Shown: positions 18,226 to 30,415 of the stretch, in pieces
Layout of the letters: each line of letters opens with the position of its first letter
Position numbering within the stretch: the stretch's first letter is position 1
Notes under the pieces: generated by a model
What the model was told of the DNA's origin: nothing
The model's database searches: none
What the model saw: only the letters and a program-made list of their open reading frames with translations
DNA from: Rhizobium terricola
GTDB taxonomy: Bacteria > Pseudomonadota > Alphaproteobacteria > Rhizobiales > Rhizobiaceae
Direction of reading: 5' to 3'
Assembly (NCBI RefSeq): GCF_012927355.1
Contig: NZ_JABBGK010000004.1
Location: 62,001 to 126,000, forward strand
DNA: 64,000 bases
Position numbers and translations under genes: made by a program

Positions 18226-20253
18226 ATGAACATATCGCAGAAGATCGAGACCACTGCCGCGGTGTCCGAGCAGGACATGGCCAATGCCATCCGTTTTCTG
18301 GCAATGGACGCCGTCCAAAAGGCCAATTCCGGCCACCCCGGCATGCCGATGGGCATGGCGGATGCGGTGACGGTGCTGTTCAACCGTTTCATCAAGATCG
18401 ACCCGGCCAAACCGGACTGGCCGGATCGCGATCGCTTCGTACTGTCCGCCGGTCACGGGTCGATGCTGCTCTACGCCATCCACCACCTGATCGGTTATAC
18501 CGACATGCCGATGAGTGAGCTCGCCGCCTTCCGGCAGATGGGTTCGAAGACCGCCGGCCACCCCGAATATGGCCACGCGCTGGGCATCGAGACGACCACC
18601 GGGCCGCTCGGCCAGGGGATTGCCACGGCAGTCGGCATGGCCATTGCCGAACAGATGATGGCCGCCCGCTTCGGCGGCGCGCTGGCCAATCACTTCACCT
18701 ATGTCGTGGCGGGCGACGGCTGCCTGCAGGAAGGGATCAGTCACGAGGCGATCGACCTTGCCGGACATCTCAAGCTGCGCAAGCTGATCGTGATGTGGGA
18801 CGACAACCGCATTTCGATCGACGGCGACACCGATCTCTCGACGTCGATGAACCAGATCGCCCGTTTTCGCGCCGCCGGATGGGACGCCCAGGCCGTTGAC
18901 GGCCACGATCCGCAGGCCGTTGCCAAGGCGATCGCCCGCGCCCGCAAAAGTCGGAAGCCGTCGCTGATCGCCTGCCGGACCAGGATCGGCAAGGGCGCCG
19001 CCAGTATGGAGGGCTCCCACAAGACCCATGGCGCAGCACTCGGCGACAAGGAGATTGCCGCAACCCGCGAAAAACTCGGCTGGAGCTACCCTGCATTCTT
19101 CATTCCGTCGGACATCAAGGCCGCCTGGGAAGATGTCGCAGTTCGGGGAAGAGCGGCCCGCCAGACCTGGGAAATCCGTCGCGAGACCTCCCGGTCGAGG
19201 AAGCGCTACGAAGAGCTGGTCGGTCGCGAAATCGGCCCGGAGCTTGCGCGTCGGCTGGCAAAATTCCGCGCCGAACACCGCGGCAAGGCGACCAAGGTCG
19301 CCACCCGCCAGGCCTCGCAGATGACCCTCGAAGTCATCAACGACGTAACGCCCCTGACTATCGGGGGCTCGGCGGACCTGACCGGCTCCAACCTGACCAT
19401 GACGGCCCAGACCAAGCCGATCGCGCCGGGCGATTTCAAGGGTCGTTACTTGCACTACGGCATCCGCGAACACGGCATGGGCGCGGCCATGAACGGCATC
19501 GCCCTGCATGGCGGTTTCATTCCCTACGGCGGCACCTTCCTCGTGTTCTCCGACTATGCCCGGGGTGCGATCCGCCTCTCGGCCTTGATGGGCCTGCCTG
19601 TCGTCTATGTGTTGACCCATGATTCCATCGGTCTTGGCGAAGACGGACCGACGCATCAGCCGGTCGAACATCTGGCCATGCTGCGTGCCACGCCGAACCT
19701 CAACGTCTTCCGGCCCGCCGACATCATCGAGACGGCCGAATGCTGGGAGCTCGCCTTGACGGAGGCTTCGACGCCCAGCGCGCTGGCGCTTTCCCGCCAG
19801 GCCCTGCCGATGCTGCGTCAGGGGGAAAGCCAGGACAACCTCTGCGCCCGCGGTGCCTATGTGCTCCGCGAGACGAAGGGTCCGCGGGACGTAACCATGC
19901 TCGCCACCGGCTCGGAGGTCGAGATCGCGGTTGCCGCCGCCGACCGGCTCCGGGCCGATCGTGGCATCGAAGCCGCCGTCGTCTCCATGCCCTGCTGGGA
20001 GAAGTTCGAAGCCCAGGACGAGGCCTACAGGAACCGGACGCTCGGAAATGCCCCGCGCATCGCGATCGAGGCCGCCGGCCGGCTCGGCTGGGACCGGTGG
20101 ATGGGGCCGCGCGGCAGCTTCATCGGCATGCAGGGTTTCGGCGCCTCGGCCCCGGCTGGAGACCTCTACCGCCATTTCGGTATCACCGCAGACCATGTCG
20201 TGGCCGAAGCACAGCGGTTGTGCGGCAATTCCAAGGGCGGGCGGCGCCAATGA
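18226..20253 (+). CDS. cbbT: Transketolase
   Basis: 675 residues from ATG 18226, which sits behind GAGGAGG; a GTG 15 bp upstream is rejected. N-terminal thiamine-diphosphate domain: [37 protein letters not shown]. Pyrimidine domain: [35 protein letters not shown]. It moves two-carbon units among sugar phosphates in RuBP regeneration. The CBB context distinguishes it from a housekeeping tkt. Confidence 0.96.
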   Translation: MNISQKIETTAAVSEQDMANAIRFLAMDAVQKANSGHPGMPMGMADAVTVLFNRFIKIDPAKPDWPDRDRFVLSAGHGSMLLYAIHHLIGYTDMPMSELAAFRQMGSKTAGHPEYGHALGIETTTGPLGQGIATAVGMAIAEQMMAARFGGALANHFTYVVAGDGCLQEGISHEAIDLAGHLKLRKLIVMWDDNRISIDGDTDLSTSMNQIARFRAAGWDAQAVDGHDPQAVAKAIARARKSRKPSLIACRTRIGKGAASMEGSHKTHGAALGDKEIAATREKLGWSYPAFFIPSDIKAAWEDVAVRGRAARQTWEIRRETSRSRKRYEELVGREIGPELARRLAKFRAEHRGKATKVATRQASQMTLEVINDVTPLTIGGSADLTGSNLTMTAQTKPIAPGDFKGRYLHYGIREHGMGAAMNGIALHGGFIPYGGTFLVFSDYARGAIRLSALMGLPVVYVLTHDSIGLGEDGPTHQPVEHLAMLRATPNLNVFRPADIIETAECWELALTEASTPSALALSRQALPMLRQGESQDNLCARGAYVLRETKGPRDVTMLATGSEVEIAVAAADRLRADRGIEAAVVSMPCWEKFEAQDEAYRNRTLGNAPRIAIEAAGRLGWDRWMGPRGSFIGMQGFGASAPAGDLYRHFGITADHVVAEAQRLCGNSKGGRRQ

Positions 20254-20302
20254 CCCTGATCCACCCCGTTTTCATCCATTGCCAGAGAGAGGATGCCTGA
20301 CC

Positions 20303-21382
20303 ATGGCCCGCATCACGCTTCGTCAATTGCTCGACCATGCCGCCGAACGCGGCTACGGCGTGCCCGCCTTCAACATCAACAACATGGAACAAGGCCTCGC
20401 CATCATGCAGGCAGCCAAGGCCTGCAATGCGCCCGTCATCCTGCAGGCATCCCGCGGCGCCCGGACCTATGCCAACGACATCATGCTCGCCAAGATGATG
20501 GAGGCACTGGAGCTGATGTATCCGGATATTCCGCTCTGCATCCACCAGGACCATGGCGACCGGGTTTCCACCTGCTTGTCGGCGATCCAGCATGGCTTCA
20601 CCTCCGTGATGATGGACGGCTCGCTGAAAGAGGATGCCAAGACGCCCGCCGACTATGCCTACAATGCCGGCATCACCGCCGAAGTGGCGCGCCTCGCCCA
20701 CATGGTCGGCGTCTCGGTCGAAGGCGAACTCGGCTGCCTGGGCTCGCTCGAGACCGGCCATGGCGAGGCCGAAGATGGCCATGGCTTCGAAGGTGCGCTC
20801 GATCGCTCGCAATTGCTGACCGACCCGGACGAGGCAGCCCGTTTCGTCGCCGAGACCGGCGTCGATGCGTTGGCGGTGGCGATAGGCACCTCGCACGGCG
20901 CCTACAAGTTCACCCGCAAGCCGACCGGCGAGGTTCTCGCCATGGATGTCATCGAGAAGATCCACCGCCGCCTGCCGGACACACATATCGTCATGCACGG
21001 CTCCTCCTCCGTGCCGGAGGAATGGCAGGAGATCTTCAACGCCCATGGGGGCGAGATGCGCGAGACCTATGGCGTGCCGGTCGAGGAGATCGTCCGCGGC
21101 ATCCGTTTTGGCGTGCGCAAGGTCAACATCGACACCGACCTGCGCCTGGCAGCCGCCGCTGAGTTCCGCCGCGTCGCCGACACCCGCCGCGACGAGTTCG
21201 ATCCGCGCAAGTTCCTCAAACCCGCCATGGATGCGATGGCCGCGGTCTGCAAGGCGCGCTTCGAAGCCTTCGGCACGGCAGGCAATGCCTCCCGCATCAA
21301 GGTGATCCCGATGAGCGACATGGCCAAGCGCTATGCCGCCGGAAGCCTGAAACCCCAGACGGCGCGCTCCGAAGCCGCCTGA
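20303..21382 (+). CDS. cbbA: Fructose-bisphosphate aldolase class II
   Basis: 359 residues from ATG 20303, preceded by AGAGAGGA. Class II zinc aldolase motifs: [19 protein letters not shown] (zinc ligand region), [28 protein letters not shown] and KVNIDTDLR. It condenses triose phosphates to fructose- and sedoheptulose-bisphosphates. The calvin-type subfamily (fba_CalvinDK-like) length fits. Confidence 0.96.
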   Translation: MARITLRQLLDHAAERGYGVPAFNINNMEQGLAIMQAAKACNAPVILQASRGARTYANDIMLAKMMEALELMYPDIPLCIHQDHGDRVSTCLSAIQHGFTSVMMDGSLKEDAKTPADYAYNAGITAEVARLAHMVGVSVEGELGCLGSLETGHGEAEDGHGFEGALDRSQLLTDPDEAARFVAETGVDALAVAIGTSHGAYKFTRKPTGEVLAMDVIEKIHRRLPDTHIVMHGSSSVPEEWQEIFNAHGGEMRETYGVPVEEIVRGIRFGVRKVNIDTDLRLAAAAEFRRVADTRRDEFDPRKFLKPAMDAMAAVCKARFEAFGTAGNASRIKVIPMSDMAKRYAAGSLKPQTARSEAA

Positions 21383-22873
<1,491 letters not shown>

Positions 22874-22900
22874 CAGAGCAAGCGAAAAGGAGAAACGACA

Positions 22901-23290
22901 ATGCGTATCACCCAGGGCTGCTTCTCGTTCCTGCCGGACCTGACCGACGAACAGATCACCGCGCAGGTGGAATACTGCCTGCGCAAGGGCTGGGCCATCG
23001 GTATCGAATACACCGACGATCCCCATCCGCGGAACACCTATTGGGAAATGTGGGGGCATCCCATGTTCGACCTGCGGGACGCCAAGGGCGTGATGATGGA
23101 GCTGGACGACTGCCGCAAGGCCAATCCGCAGCACTACATCCGGCTCAACGCCTTCGATTCCAACCGCGGTTTCGAGACGGTGACGATGTCCTTCATCGTC
23201 AACCGCCCGGAAAACGAGCCGACGCTCGCGATGACCCGCACGGACACCCGCGGTCGCTCCCAGCGCTACTCCTGGGCCACTCGGGTTTGA
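22901..23290 (+). CDS. cbbS: RubisCO small subunit, red type
   Basis: 129 residues. It begins MRITQGCFSFLPDLTDEQI and contains the YTDDPHPRNTYWEMWGHPMF segment of form I small subunits. The C-terminal extension (ENEPTLAMTRTDTRGRSQRYS) is the red-type beta-hairpin that lines the solvent channel and replaces the longer loop of green-type enzymes. It follows cbbL by 27 bp. Confidence 0.97.
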   Translation: MRITQGCFSFLPDLTDEQITAQVEYCLRKGWAIGIEYTDDPHPRNTYWEMWGHPMFDLRDAKGVMMELDDCRKANPQHYIRLNAFDSNRGFETVTMSFIVNRPENEPTLAMTRTDTRGRSQRYSWATRV

Positions 23291-23304
23291 GAGGAGTTTG
23301 AGCC

Positions 23305-24249
23305 ATGGCGATGCCCGAACGATCCGCCCCGGAAGAGAAGCTGCCGACGTCGGTCGACCTCGCCGAGGAATATCGCACCTCGGGCGTCGCAGACATTCTC
23401 GAAGAACTCGATCGCGATCTCGTCGGCCTGAAGCCGGTCAAACGGCGGATCCGCGAGACCGCGGCACTTCTCCTCGTCGAGCGTGCCCGCCGCGCCATGG
23501 GCCTCTCCCACGAGGCCCCGTCACTCCACATGAGCTTCACCGGCAATCCCGGTACCGGCAAGACGACGGTGGCCCTGCGCATGGCCGACCTGCTCCACCG
23601 CCTCGGATACATCCGCAAGGGCCACCTCGTCTCCGTCACCCGTGACGATCTCGTCGGCCAGTACATTGGTCATACCGCCCCGAAGACCAAGGAAATCCTC
23701 AAGAAGGCCATGGGCGGCGTGCTCTTCATCGACGAGGCCTATTACCTCTATCGGCCGGACAACGATCGCGACTACGGCCAGGAAGCGATCGAGATCCTCC
23801 TGCAGGTCATGGAAAACAACCGCGACGACCTCGTGGTCATCCTCGCCGGCTATGCCGACCGCATGGATCGCTTCTTCGAAAGCAATCCGGGCTTCCGCTC
23901 GCGGATCGCCCACCACATCGATTTTCCCGACTATGCCGACGACGAACTCTTGTCGATCGCCGAAAGCATGCTCCAGCGCCAGGGCTATCACCTCGACGGC
24001 AATGCCACCGCGGTCATGGCGGACTATATCACGCGGCGCCGCAGCCAGCCGCATTTCGCCAATGCGCGATCGATCCGCAATGCGCTCGACCGCGCCCGGC
24101 TTCGTCAGGCGAACCGCCTGTTCGAGGAGACGAAAGGCCCCGTCAACGCCGAACAGCTCTCGACCATCATCGACCGCGATATTGCCGCAAGCCGCGTCTT
24201 TTCCATGAGACCCACAGCAACCGCAGAACCCGGACAGGAAAAACCATGA
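23305..24249 (+). CDS. cbbX: Red-type RubisCO activase, AAA+
   Basis: 314 residues. Walker A GNPGTGKT at residues 80-87, Walker [16 protein letters not shown], and the pore and arginine motifs of CbbX ([34 protein letters not shown]). CbbX pulls on the CbbL C-terminus to release inhibitory sugar phosphates and is itself activated by RuBP. The stop overlaps the cbbE start in ATGA. Confidence 0.97.
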   Translation: MAMPERSAPEEKLPTSVDLAEEYRTSGVADILEELDRDLVGLKPVKRRIRETAALLLVERARRAMGLSHEAPSLHMSFTGNPGTGKTTVALRMADLLHRLGYIRKGHLVSVTRDDLVGQYIGHTAPKTKEILKKAMGGVLFIDEAYYLYRPDNDRDYGQEAIEILLQVMENNRDDLVVILAGYADRMDRFFESNPGFRSRIAHHIDFPDYADDELLSIAESMLQRQGYHLDGNATAVMADYITRRRSQPHFANARSIRNALDRARLRQANRLFEETKGPVNAEQLSTIIDRDIAASRVFSMRPTATAEPGQEKP

Positions 24250-24926
24250 GTGCGCAGACCATCATTGCCCCGTCGATGCTGTCCTCCGATTTTTCGCGCC
24301 TCGGCGAGGAGGTCGAAGCTGTCTGCCGAGCCGGCGCGGACTGGATCCACCTCGACGTCATGGACGGCCATTTCGTCCCCAACATCACCTTCGGCCCTCC
24401 GGTCATCAAGTCGATCCGCAATCGCACCGACCGGGTCTTCGACTGCCACCTGATGATCGAACCCTGCGATCCCTATCTGGCGGCCTTTGCCGATGCGGGT
24501 TGCGACGTTATCACCGTGCATGCCGAGGCCACCCGGCATCTCGACCGCTCGCTGCAAGCCATACGCGATCTCGGCTGCAAGGCGGGCGTGTCGCTCAATC
24601 CGTCGACCCCGGAAAACGTCATCGAATACGTGCTCGATCGCCTCGACCTCATCCTCCTGATGACCGTCAATCCCGGCTTCGGCGGTCAGGCCTTCATCCC
24701 GTCCGTCGTGGACAAGGCCGCCCGCATCAAGGCGATGATCGGCGAACGCCCGATCCTGATCGAAATCGACGGCGGCGTGACCCCCGAGACCGCCCCGCTC
24801 GTCGCCCGGGCCGGCGCCGACGTGCTCGTCGCCGGCTCGTCGGTCTTCAAGGGCGGACCGGATGCCTATGCGGCCAACATTGCGGCGCTGAGGCGAACGT
24901 CCGATGGCGTCCGCCGCGCGGCGTGA
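24246..24926 (+). CDS. cbbE: Ribulose-phosphate 3-epimerase
   Basis: 226 residues, TIM barrel. Signature blocks: [50 protein letters not shown] and [11 protein letters not shown]. It converts xylulose-5-phosphate to ribulose-5-phosphate. It overlaps cbbX by four bases and is the last conventional gene of the CBB operon. Confidence 0.95.
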   Translation: MSAQTIIAPSMLSSDFSRLGEEVEAVCRAGADWIHLDVMDGHFVPNITFGPPVIKSIRNRTDRVFDCHLMIEPCDPYLAAFADAGCDVITVHAEATRHLDRSLQAIRDLGCKAGVSLNPSTPENVIEYVLDRLDLILLMTVNPGFGGQAFIPSVVDKAARIKAMIGERPILIEIDGGVTPETAPLVARAGADVLVAGSSVFKGGPDAYAANIAALRRTSDGVRRAA

Positions 24927-24942
24927 ATGACGGAGCGGACAG

Positions 24943-25533
24943 ATGGCAGCAATCGCGCCCCTCTGCGACTTCGGCTGGAAGGCGGTGGACGCCCGGTTGC
25001 CCGGCGTCGACGGCCGGGCGCACTCGCTCTTCGATTGCGCCGGCCCGAACGGTCTGGTCGTCGCCTTCATCTGCAATCACTGCCCCTACGTGAAGGCCGT
25101 GATCGACCGGATCGTGCGTGAGGCAATTGACCTGGAGACTTACGGGATCGGCTTCGTCGCCATAAACGCCAACGACGCGAACGCCTATCCCGACGACTCC
25201 TTCGGCAAGATGAAGGCGTTTGCCGACGAACACGCCCTTCCGTTCCCGTATCTCCATGACGAGGACCAGTCGGTCGCGCGCGCCTATGGCGCGGTCTGCA
25301 CGCCGGATTTTTTCGGCTTCAACAGGGCGTTGGAGCTGCAATATCGCGGACGCCTCGATGCCTCGCGCAAGGAGGCGGCCCAACCGGGCCTCAGGCGAGA
25401 CCTATACAAGGCGATGATCGCGGTCGCCGGCACCGCAAGGGGACCGCAGGAGCAGCACGCCTCGATCGGTTGTTCGATCAAGTGGAAGGTCGACCCCTCC
25501 TGGTCAACGGACGGGCAGACGGCCCTGTCCTGA
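24943..25533 (+). CDS. Thioredoxin-fold (AhpC/TSA-like) protein at the end of the CBB operon
   Basis: 196 residues, no signal peptide. The fold pattern is ARLPGVDGRAHSLFD ... GLVVAFICNHCPYVKAVIDR, with Cys44 and Cys47 as a CNHC redox pair, then INANDANAYPDDSFGKM and FPYLHDEDQSVARAYGAVCTP. Proteins of this type occur widely as 'thioredoxin family protein' with unknown targets. It lies 16 bp after cbbE and shares the operon, so redox control or protection of CBB enzymes is a possible role; this is inferred. Confidence 0.82.
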   Translation: MAAIAPLCDFGWKAVDARLPGVDGRAHSLFDCAGPNGLVVAFICNHCPYVKAVIDRIVREAIDLETYGIGFVAINANDANAYPDDSFGKMKAFADEHALPFPYLHDEDQSVARAYGAVCTPDFFGFNRALELQYRGRLDASRKEAAQPGLRRDLYKAMIAVAGTARGPQEQHASIGCSIKWKVDPSWSTDGQTALS

Positions 25534-25597
25534 TTTCGCCTCCAATGTCTGCACCCGGCGGACAATCTCCCATCGGCTTCGATCAAGCAAAGAAAAA

Positions 25598-25618
25598 CCG
25601 CCGATCGGCAATCGGCGG
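25598..25618. terminator. Hairpin at the end of the CBB operon
   Basis: CCGCCGAT (25598-25605), CGGCA-type loop, ATCGGCGG (25611-25618), followed by CTTTC. An A-rich flank on the other side (AAAGAAAAA) lets it serve both strands. A second, weaker hairpin CGCTTC/GAAGCG lies at 25684-25700 and may terminate gfa transcription. Confidence 0.75.
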
Positions 25619-25740
25619 CTTTCGATGTCTCAGGTCTCTCCCGTGATGAGAGCGGCCAGGCACCTCAAACCCCACCCTTGGTTCGCTTCCTGAAGAAGCG
25701 GCCAGGGCGGGGCCTGGGGGGAGGAGCGATAGGCCTCGCG

Positions 25741-26310
25741 TCAGGCTGCAAGTGCACCCGACTGCTTGGCGATATGGGTGGCGATGGCATCCATGAGCGC
25801 CGGCGACAGCGCGTCATAGGGAGGCAGTCCCAGCTCGTTCAGGCGAGCCCGGATTTCCGACATCTTGTCGGGGCTGACACCGCTCTCGATGACCGACGAT
25901 ACGAAAGCGGCGAATTCCGGCGGCGACCAGCCGGTCTCGTCGCTGAGTTCCGTGTGCACGAAGTCGAGGCCGTAGAAGGGATGTTTCGTATTCTCGATGC
26001 GGCCATACATGTGCGTCCCGCAATCCTTGCAGGCATAGCGCTGGATGGTGGCGCTGGGATCGACGATCTGCAGCTTGTCGGCGCCGGTCGTGACCTTCAC
26101 CTTGTCGCGCGAGACCACGGCGATCTGAGCGAAGATCGCACCCTTCGGCTTCCAGCATTTGGTGCAGCCGCAGGCATGGTTATGGGCGGTCTGTGAACTG
26201 ATTTCCACCGTCACCGGATTGGTGGCGCACTTGCACTTCAGCGTGCCGCCGGAAAAGCCCGGCCTGGCAGGCGGAAAGCCGTTGTCGATGGACGGATGCA
26301 ACTTGATCAT
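25741..26310 (-). CDS. gfa: S-(hydroxymethyl)glutathione synthase (Gfa)
   Basis: 189 residues from the ATG at 26310, which follows a perfect AAAGGAGGAGG. Zinc-binding Cys motifs of the GFA fold: [37 protein letters not shown]. The protein is described as promoting condensation of formaldehyde with glutathione, although some work sees it mainly as a glutathione carrier. It is the last gene of the long minus-strand ABC operon and feeds AdhI and FghA encoded 14 kb away. Confidence 0.93.
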   Translation of the reverse strand: MIKLHPSIDNGFPPARPGFSGGTLKCKCATNPVTVEISSQTAHNHACGCTKCWKPKGAIFAQIAVVSRDKVKVTTGADKLQIVDPSATIQRYACKDCGTHMYGRIENTKHPFYGLDFVHTELSDETGWSPPEFAAFVSSVIESGVSPDKMSEIRARLNELGLPPYDALSPALMDAIATHIAKQSGALAA

Positions 26311-26450
26311 GGGTTCCTCCTCCTTTGCTCCAGACATCTCTGGCGTCTCGAGCCTTGGACAGGATCGGAGCAAACAGGGGGAACGGCAACATAGCGGAAA
26401 GTGGCGGTTTTCGGCGGCCTGCCCGCTGGCCGCATCAGACAGCCGAACGT

Positions 26451-27242
26451 TCAGCCTCGTGATCGCAGCATCGCCCGCGCGGGGTCATATCCCCAGAGCG
26501 CGGCAAGCATGAAGACGACGAAGCATCCGCAGACCCAGGCAAGGGCTTCCACATTCAACTCGCCATAGAGCGCAAAGCGGATGAGTTCGACCGCGTAGGT
26601 GAAGGGATTGTAGGCGCAGATGTCGCGGAGCAGCGGTGAACTCTCGGCCATCTTCCAGAGCGGATAGAGCGCAGACGACAGGAAGAACATCGGAAAGATG
26701 ACGAAGTTCATCACGCCGGCAAAATTCTCGAGCTGGCGAATGGTCGACGAAATCAGCAACCCGAACGCCCCGAGCATCAACCCGCTGAGAAGCAGCGCCG
26801 GCAGGACCGCCACGTAGCCGAGCGGTGGCAGCTCGATGCCGGTCAGCGCGGCAATCCCGAGAAACACCATCACCTGCAGGATCGACACGATGACACCGGC
26901 AAGCAGCTTGGAAAACAACAGCCACCAGCGCGGCAGGGGCGAGGTCAGGAGCAGCCGCATCGAACCCATCTCCTGGTCGTAGACCAAGGAGAGCGACGAC
27001 TGCATCCCGTTGAAAAGCTGGATCATGCCGCACAGGCCGGGAAGGATGTAGACCTCGTAGGTGATATAGGTCTGGTAGGGCGGGATGATCGACACGCCGA
27101 GGGCGGCGCGAAAGCCGGCGGCAAAGACGATGAGCCAGACCAGCGGACGAACGAGCGCGGCGAGAAAACGCCCGCGCTGACGCAGGAACCGCATGTTCTC
27201 GCGCGTCACGATGGCGATCAGGGCGACGAACCACGCTTTCAT
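26451..27242 (-). CDS. ABC-2 type permease of the PQQ/alcohol-associated transporter
   Basis: 263 residues, six membrane helices. ABC-2 features: [27 protein letters not shown] and [25 protein letters not shown]. Its start overlaps the ATPase gene (ATGA). The pair matches the permease/ATPase set that accompanies PQQ-dependent alcohol dehydrogenases (PedC-type) and is related in composition to the lutE/lutF genes of methylotroph lanthanide clusters. Direction of transport and substrate are unknown. Confidence 0.85.
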   Translation of the reverse strand: MKAWFVALIAIVTRENMRFLRQRGRFLAALVRPLVWLIVFAAGFRAALGVSIIPPYQTYITYEVYILPGLCGMIQLFNGMQSSLSLVYDQEMGSMRLLLTSPLPRWWLLFSKLLAGVIVSILQVMVFLGIAALTGIELPPLGYVAVLPALLLSGLMLGAFGLLISSTIRQLENFAGVMNFVIFPMFFLSSALYPLWKMAESSPLLRDICAYNPFTYAVELIRFALYGELNVEALAWVCGCFVVFMLAALWGYDPARAMLRSRG

Positions 27243-27967
27243 GGGCTTACCTCGTCCCCTTCGGCGGTCATCGCCAGGAAGGCCTTCGCAAGCCCCCGTT
27301 CTTCCGCGAGCTCCGCCGCACCTCCATTGCTGAGCACCCGGCCGCGATGGAGCACCACGACCTGATCGGAGGGCGCGATCTCGTCGACAAGATGCGTGGC
27401 CCAGAGCACGGCGAGCCCGTTGTCGGCCAGGTCATGAACATGACCGGTGATCGACTGGCGCGACGCGGCATCAAGGCCGACCGTCGGCTCGTCAAGCAGC
27501 AGGATGTCGGGGCGATGAACGAGGGCACGGGCGATCTCCATGCGCCGTCGATGTCCGCCGTTGAGCGCCCTGACCGTCTCGTCGGCGCGCTCGGCCATTC
27601 CGAGTTGGGTCAGCGCAGCATCGATGGCGAGGGAGGCCGACCGACCGGACAATCCGTGAAGCCCGGCGAAATAGCGCAGATTGCGCCGCACGGTCATGTC
27701 GAGATCGAGGGTCGGTTGCTGGAACACGACGCCGATGCGTGCAAGTGCCGCGCGCGGGGATCGCGCGATATCGAAACCGGCGACGCAGATGGTCCCCTCG
27801 TCGGCGACGATCAACCGCGTCAGGAGTGCGAACAGTGTCGACTTGCCGGCACCGTTCGGCCCGAGCAAGGCACAGAAACGGCCGGGCTCGACCGTGAAGT
27901 TGACGTCATCGAGCGCCCGACGCTTGCCATAACGAAAACTGACATGGCTGATGTCGAGGCCCGGCAT
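27239..27967 (-). CDS. ABC ATP-binding protein, PQQ-alcohol-dehydrogenase-associated
   Basis: 242 residues. Walker A LLGPNGAGKSTLFALL (about 34-49), signature NGGHRRRMEIARALVHRPD in place of the standard LSGGQ, Walker B ILLLDEPTVGLD and H-loop ATHLVDE. The variant signature (LNGGHRRR) is characteristic of this PQQ-linked subgroup. It energises the ABC-2 permease, with which it overlaps. It starts 3 bp after the preceding ATPase gene, linking two ABC systems in one transcript. Confidence 0.88.
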   Translation of the reverse strand: MPGLDISHVSFRYGKRRALDDVNFTVEPGRFCALLGPNGAGKSTLFALLTRLIVADEGTICVAGFDIARSPRAALARIGVVFQQPTLDLDMTVRRNLRYFAGLHGLSGRSASLAIDAALTQLGMAERADETVRALNGGHRRRMEIARALVHRPDILLLDEPTVGLDAASRQSITGHVHDLADNGLAVLWATHLVDEIAPSDQVVVLHRGRVLSNGGAAELAEERGLAKAFLAMTAEGDEVSP

Positions 27968-27969
27968 CG

Positions 27970-28599
27970 CTATCCCTCCCGGCCCGCCAAGGGCTGCCCG
28001 CTCCCGGAATCGATGATCGTTGCGGGTTGCCCGACGAGCCGAAGGGTGCGGTCGGCCAGGCGCTTCGCCTCTGCCTCCGAATGGGTGACGAGAATGATTG
28101 CCGGCCTCGTCTCGGCAATCAGCGCCTCGGTGAGTTCCAGCATCTCCTCCGACGTTTGCGGATCGAGCGATACGTAGGGCTCGTCCATGACGAGGAGCGA
28201 CGGGCGACCCGCGAAGGCACGCGCCAGGGCCAGCCGACGCTGCTGACCAAGCGAGAGCTGCCCAGGGAAAAGATCGGCCTTGTCGGCGATGCCGACGCGG
28301 CGAAGCGCAGCCATGGCTGCGTCACGACCGAGTTCGGGATGAACGATCGTCAGGTTTTCCAGGACACGTCGCCACGGCAGCAGGACCGGCTCCTGAAACA
28401 CCATGGCAACGTCCTGCGGTCGAACGATCTGGCCTTCAAAGTCGTGGTCGATGCCAGCGATCACACGCAGCAAGGTCGACTTGCCGACGCCCGAAGGACC
28501 GAGGATCGCAACTGCCTCGCCCGGCCGCATCTCGAACCGGACATCCTTCAGGACCGCCGTCTCGCCAAAGGCCTTGCGTCGCACATCGATCCTGATCAT
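27970..28599 (-). CDS. ABC ATP-binding protein, NitT/TauT type
   Basis: 209 residues from the ATG at 28599, overlapping the permease stop (ATGA). Walker A ILGPSGVGKSTLLRVI, Q-loop VFQEPVLLPWRRV, signature LSLGQQRRLALARAFAG, Walker B LLVMDEPYVSLD and H-loop VTHSEAEA. It is shorter than the usual 250-270 residues of SsuB/TauB proteins. It couples to the next upstream permease and binding protein. Confidence 0.88.
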   Translation of the reverse strand: MIRIDVRRKAFGETAVLKDVRFEMRPGEAVAILGPSGVGKSTLLRVIAGIDHDFEGQIVRPQDVAMVFQEPVLLPWRRVLENLTIVHPELGRDAAMAALRRVGIADKADLFPGQLSLGQQRRLALARAFAGRPSLLVMDEPYVSLDPQTSEEMLELTEALIAETRPAIILVTHSEAEAKRLADRTLRLVGQPATIIDSGSGQPLAGREG

Positions 28600-29357
28600 G
28601 CCATCCTCCAGGCCCGCACACGGCGTTCCGCGGGTTGCAGGACAAGCATCTCGACAAGGAGCATCACAGCGATGAAGGTCAGCGCATAGACGAGCACCAT
28701 CGCGACGTCGAAAAGCTGGAAGTAGAAGTGGATCTGGAACCCGATGCCGCTGGAACGACCGAGAAACTCGACCACCAGCACGATCTTCCAGATCACCGCG
28801 ACGCCCGACCGCGCGGCCCCGGCGATGAACGGCGCAAGCTGCGGCAGGATCACATGGCGAAGCCGTGCCATCGGCCGCATCCGGAAGACCATCGCCATGG
28901 CGTCGAGATTGGGATCGAGCGCGCGCCCCCCCTCCCGCAAGAGCGTCGCGACATTCGGGATCTTGTTGAGCACGACGGCAAGGATCGCCGCCGTCTCGTT
29001 GAGACCGATCCACAGATAGCACAGCACGATCAGCACGAGCGCCGGCAGGTTGAGGAAGACGACCAGCCAGGGATCGAGCCAGCGGTCCACGTCCGGGTAG
29101 CGTCCCATAAGGTAGCCGATCGCCACGCCGATCAGCATCGCAGGCAGGAAAGCGGCAATGACGCGAAAGAGGGTCATCGCCAGATGATAGGGCAGGTCAC
29201 CCGAACCGACGGCCCGGACGAACGGATCGGCGAGCGCCCAGGGTTGCGGCAAGACACTCGCATCCGCCGTCAACGTTGCCGCGACCGTCCACGTCAGAAG
29301 GATCAGTCCGAGCGACAATGTGCGAACGACCGCGGAATTTTTCAGCGTTTCACTCAA
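28596..29357 (-). CDS. ABC permease, NitT/TauT type
   Basis: 253 residues with six predicted helices and the binding-protein-dependent EAA loop (EGGRALDPNLDAMAMVF; MRPMARLRHVILPQLAPFI). The family imports sulfonates, nitrate, thiamine precursors or aromatic acids. It overlaps the binding-protein gene by 8 bp and the ATPase gene by 4 bp, so the three subunits are co-translated. The substrate is unknown. Confidence 0.88.
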   Translation of the reverse strand: MSETLKNSAVVRTLSLGLILLTWTVAATLTADASVLPQPWALADPFVRAVGSGDLPYHLAMTLFRVIAAFLPAMLIGVAIGYLMGRYPDVDRWLDPWLVVFLNLPALVLIVLCYLWIGLNETAAILAVVLNKIPNVATLLREGGRALDPNLDAMAMVFRMRPMARLRHVILPQLAPFIAGAARSGVAVIWKIVLVVEFLGRSSGIGFQIHFYFQLFDVAMVLVYALTFIAVMLLVEMLVLQPAERRVRAWRMA

Positions 29358-30324
29358 GGTGCAGGAACACCCCTTCCGGCAATGTGGTTGCCTTGCCCAC
29401 GAGCTCCTCGCCGCCGAGCTCGGCCATCAGCCGCAGGAACCGGTCGGCCGCCGCCTCGTCGATCGGCTTGCCGCTCGGAATGCCGGCCCGATAACCGTCG
29501 CGCAGGGCAGTAAACTCGGCGTCGTCGGCCGCGTTCATCTGGCCGCGAAGTCCATCCCAGGCCTTGTCGTCGGTGCGCAGCAGGTTCTTTGCCGCGGAGG
29601 ATGCCTTGTAGAGCCCCTGCGCGACCTCCGGGTGCGCCTTGACGAATTCGCCCTTCAGCACATAGCCCAGCAGCGGTGTATCCGGATCCAGCCCGAGCTC
29701 GGTCGCAGCATCGGAAACCGTGACGAGATCATGCATGCCCTTGGCCTTCATCTTCGCCAGGAAATGCCAGAAATTGACCGCACCGGCGGTCTCGCCGGAA
29801 AGTGCTGCCTTGAAGATCAACGGCGGAGCCGCGAAGACCTGTTCGGTCGCACCGGCGAGATCCATGTCATGCTTCTTCTTCGCGTAGGCACGCAGGATGA
29901 GCCAGCTCTTGTCGAGCGGGCCACCGGCAATCCCGATCTTCTGACCGGCGAGATCCGGCAGCGCCTTGACGGGGCTGTCATCCTTGACGACGAGGCCTCC
30001 CACGGCACGGGAATAGGGGATGAAGACATAGTCCTTGCCGGCGGCACGCTGATAGGCGACCCAGATCCAGTCGGCGACCATCGTGTCGGCCTCGCCGCCT
30101 TCGAAGGCGACGCGCGTTGCCCCGTTGTCGGCATAGTCCTGCACCGCCATCTCGAATCCGTTCGCCTTGTCGAACGCATTCGCCTTGATCGTGCTGATCT
30201 CCCAGTTGACCGTGCCAGACGCCAGCATCGCGGCCCGGAGTTTCGGCAGATCCTCGGCCACGACGGCGCTCGACAATCCGAGCGCCAGGAGGCAGCCTGC
30301 GAACAAACCTCTCAAGTTACCCAT
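29350..30324 (-). CDS. Periplasmic binding protein, SsuA/NMT1-like
   Basis: 324 residues from the ATG at 30324 behind GGGGAGGAGGAGC. The signal peptide is MGNLRGLFAGCLLALGLSSA...A-ED. The body follows the SsuA/TauA/ThiY layout: GTVNWEISTIKANAFDKANG, DTMVADWIWVAYQRA, LVVKDDSPVKALPDLAGQ, KIGIAGGPLDKSW. Trp-rich ligand-site candidates (VADWIWV, NFWHF) suggest a planar or aromatic ligand. It sits inside a XoxF-associated operon, so a cofactor, chelator or alcohol-derived ligand is conceivable; that is speculation. Confidence 0.85.
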   Translation of the reverse strand: MGNLRGLFAGCLLALGLSSAVVAEDLPKLRAAMLASGTVNWEISTIKANAFDKANGFEMAVQDYADNGATRVAFEGGEADTMVADWIWVAYQRAAGKDYVFIPYSRAVGGLVVKDDSPVKALPDLAGQKIGIAGGPLDKSWLILRAYAKKKHDMDLAGATEQVFAAPPLIFKAALSGETAGAVNFWHFLAKMKAKGMHDLVTVSDAATELGLDPDTPLLGYVLKGEFVKAHPEVAQGLYKASSAAKNLLRTDDKAWDGLRGQMNAADDAEFTALRDGYRAGIPSGKPIDEAAADRFLRLMAELGGEELVGKATTLPEGVFLHLE

Positions 30325-30415
30325 TGCTCCTCCTCCCCTGCCCCGGCGACCAGCCGTGCCGGGCTTCTTGTCCGACCGCTTTCTACACGATTCGCACCGC
30401 CGCGCGGTGGTCGCA

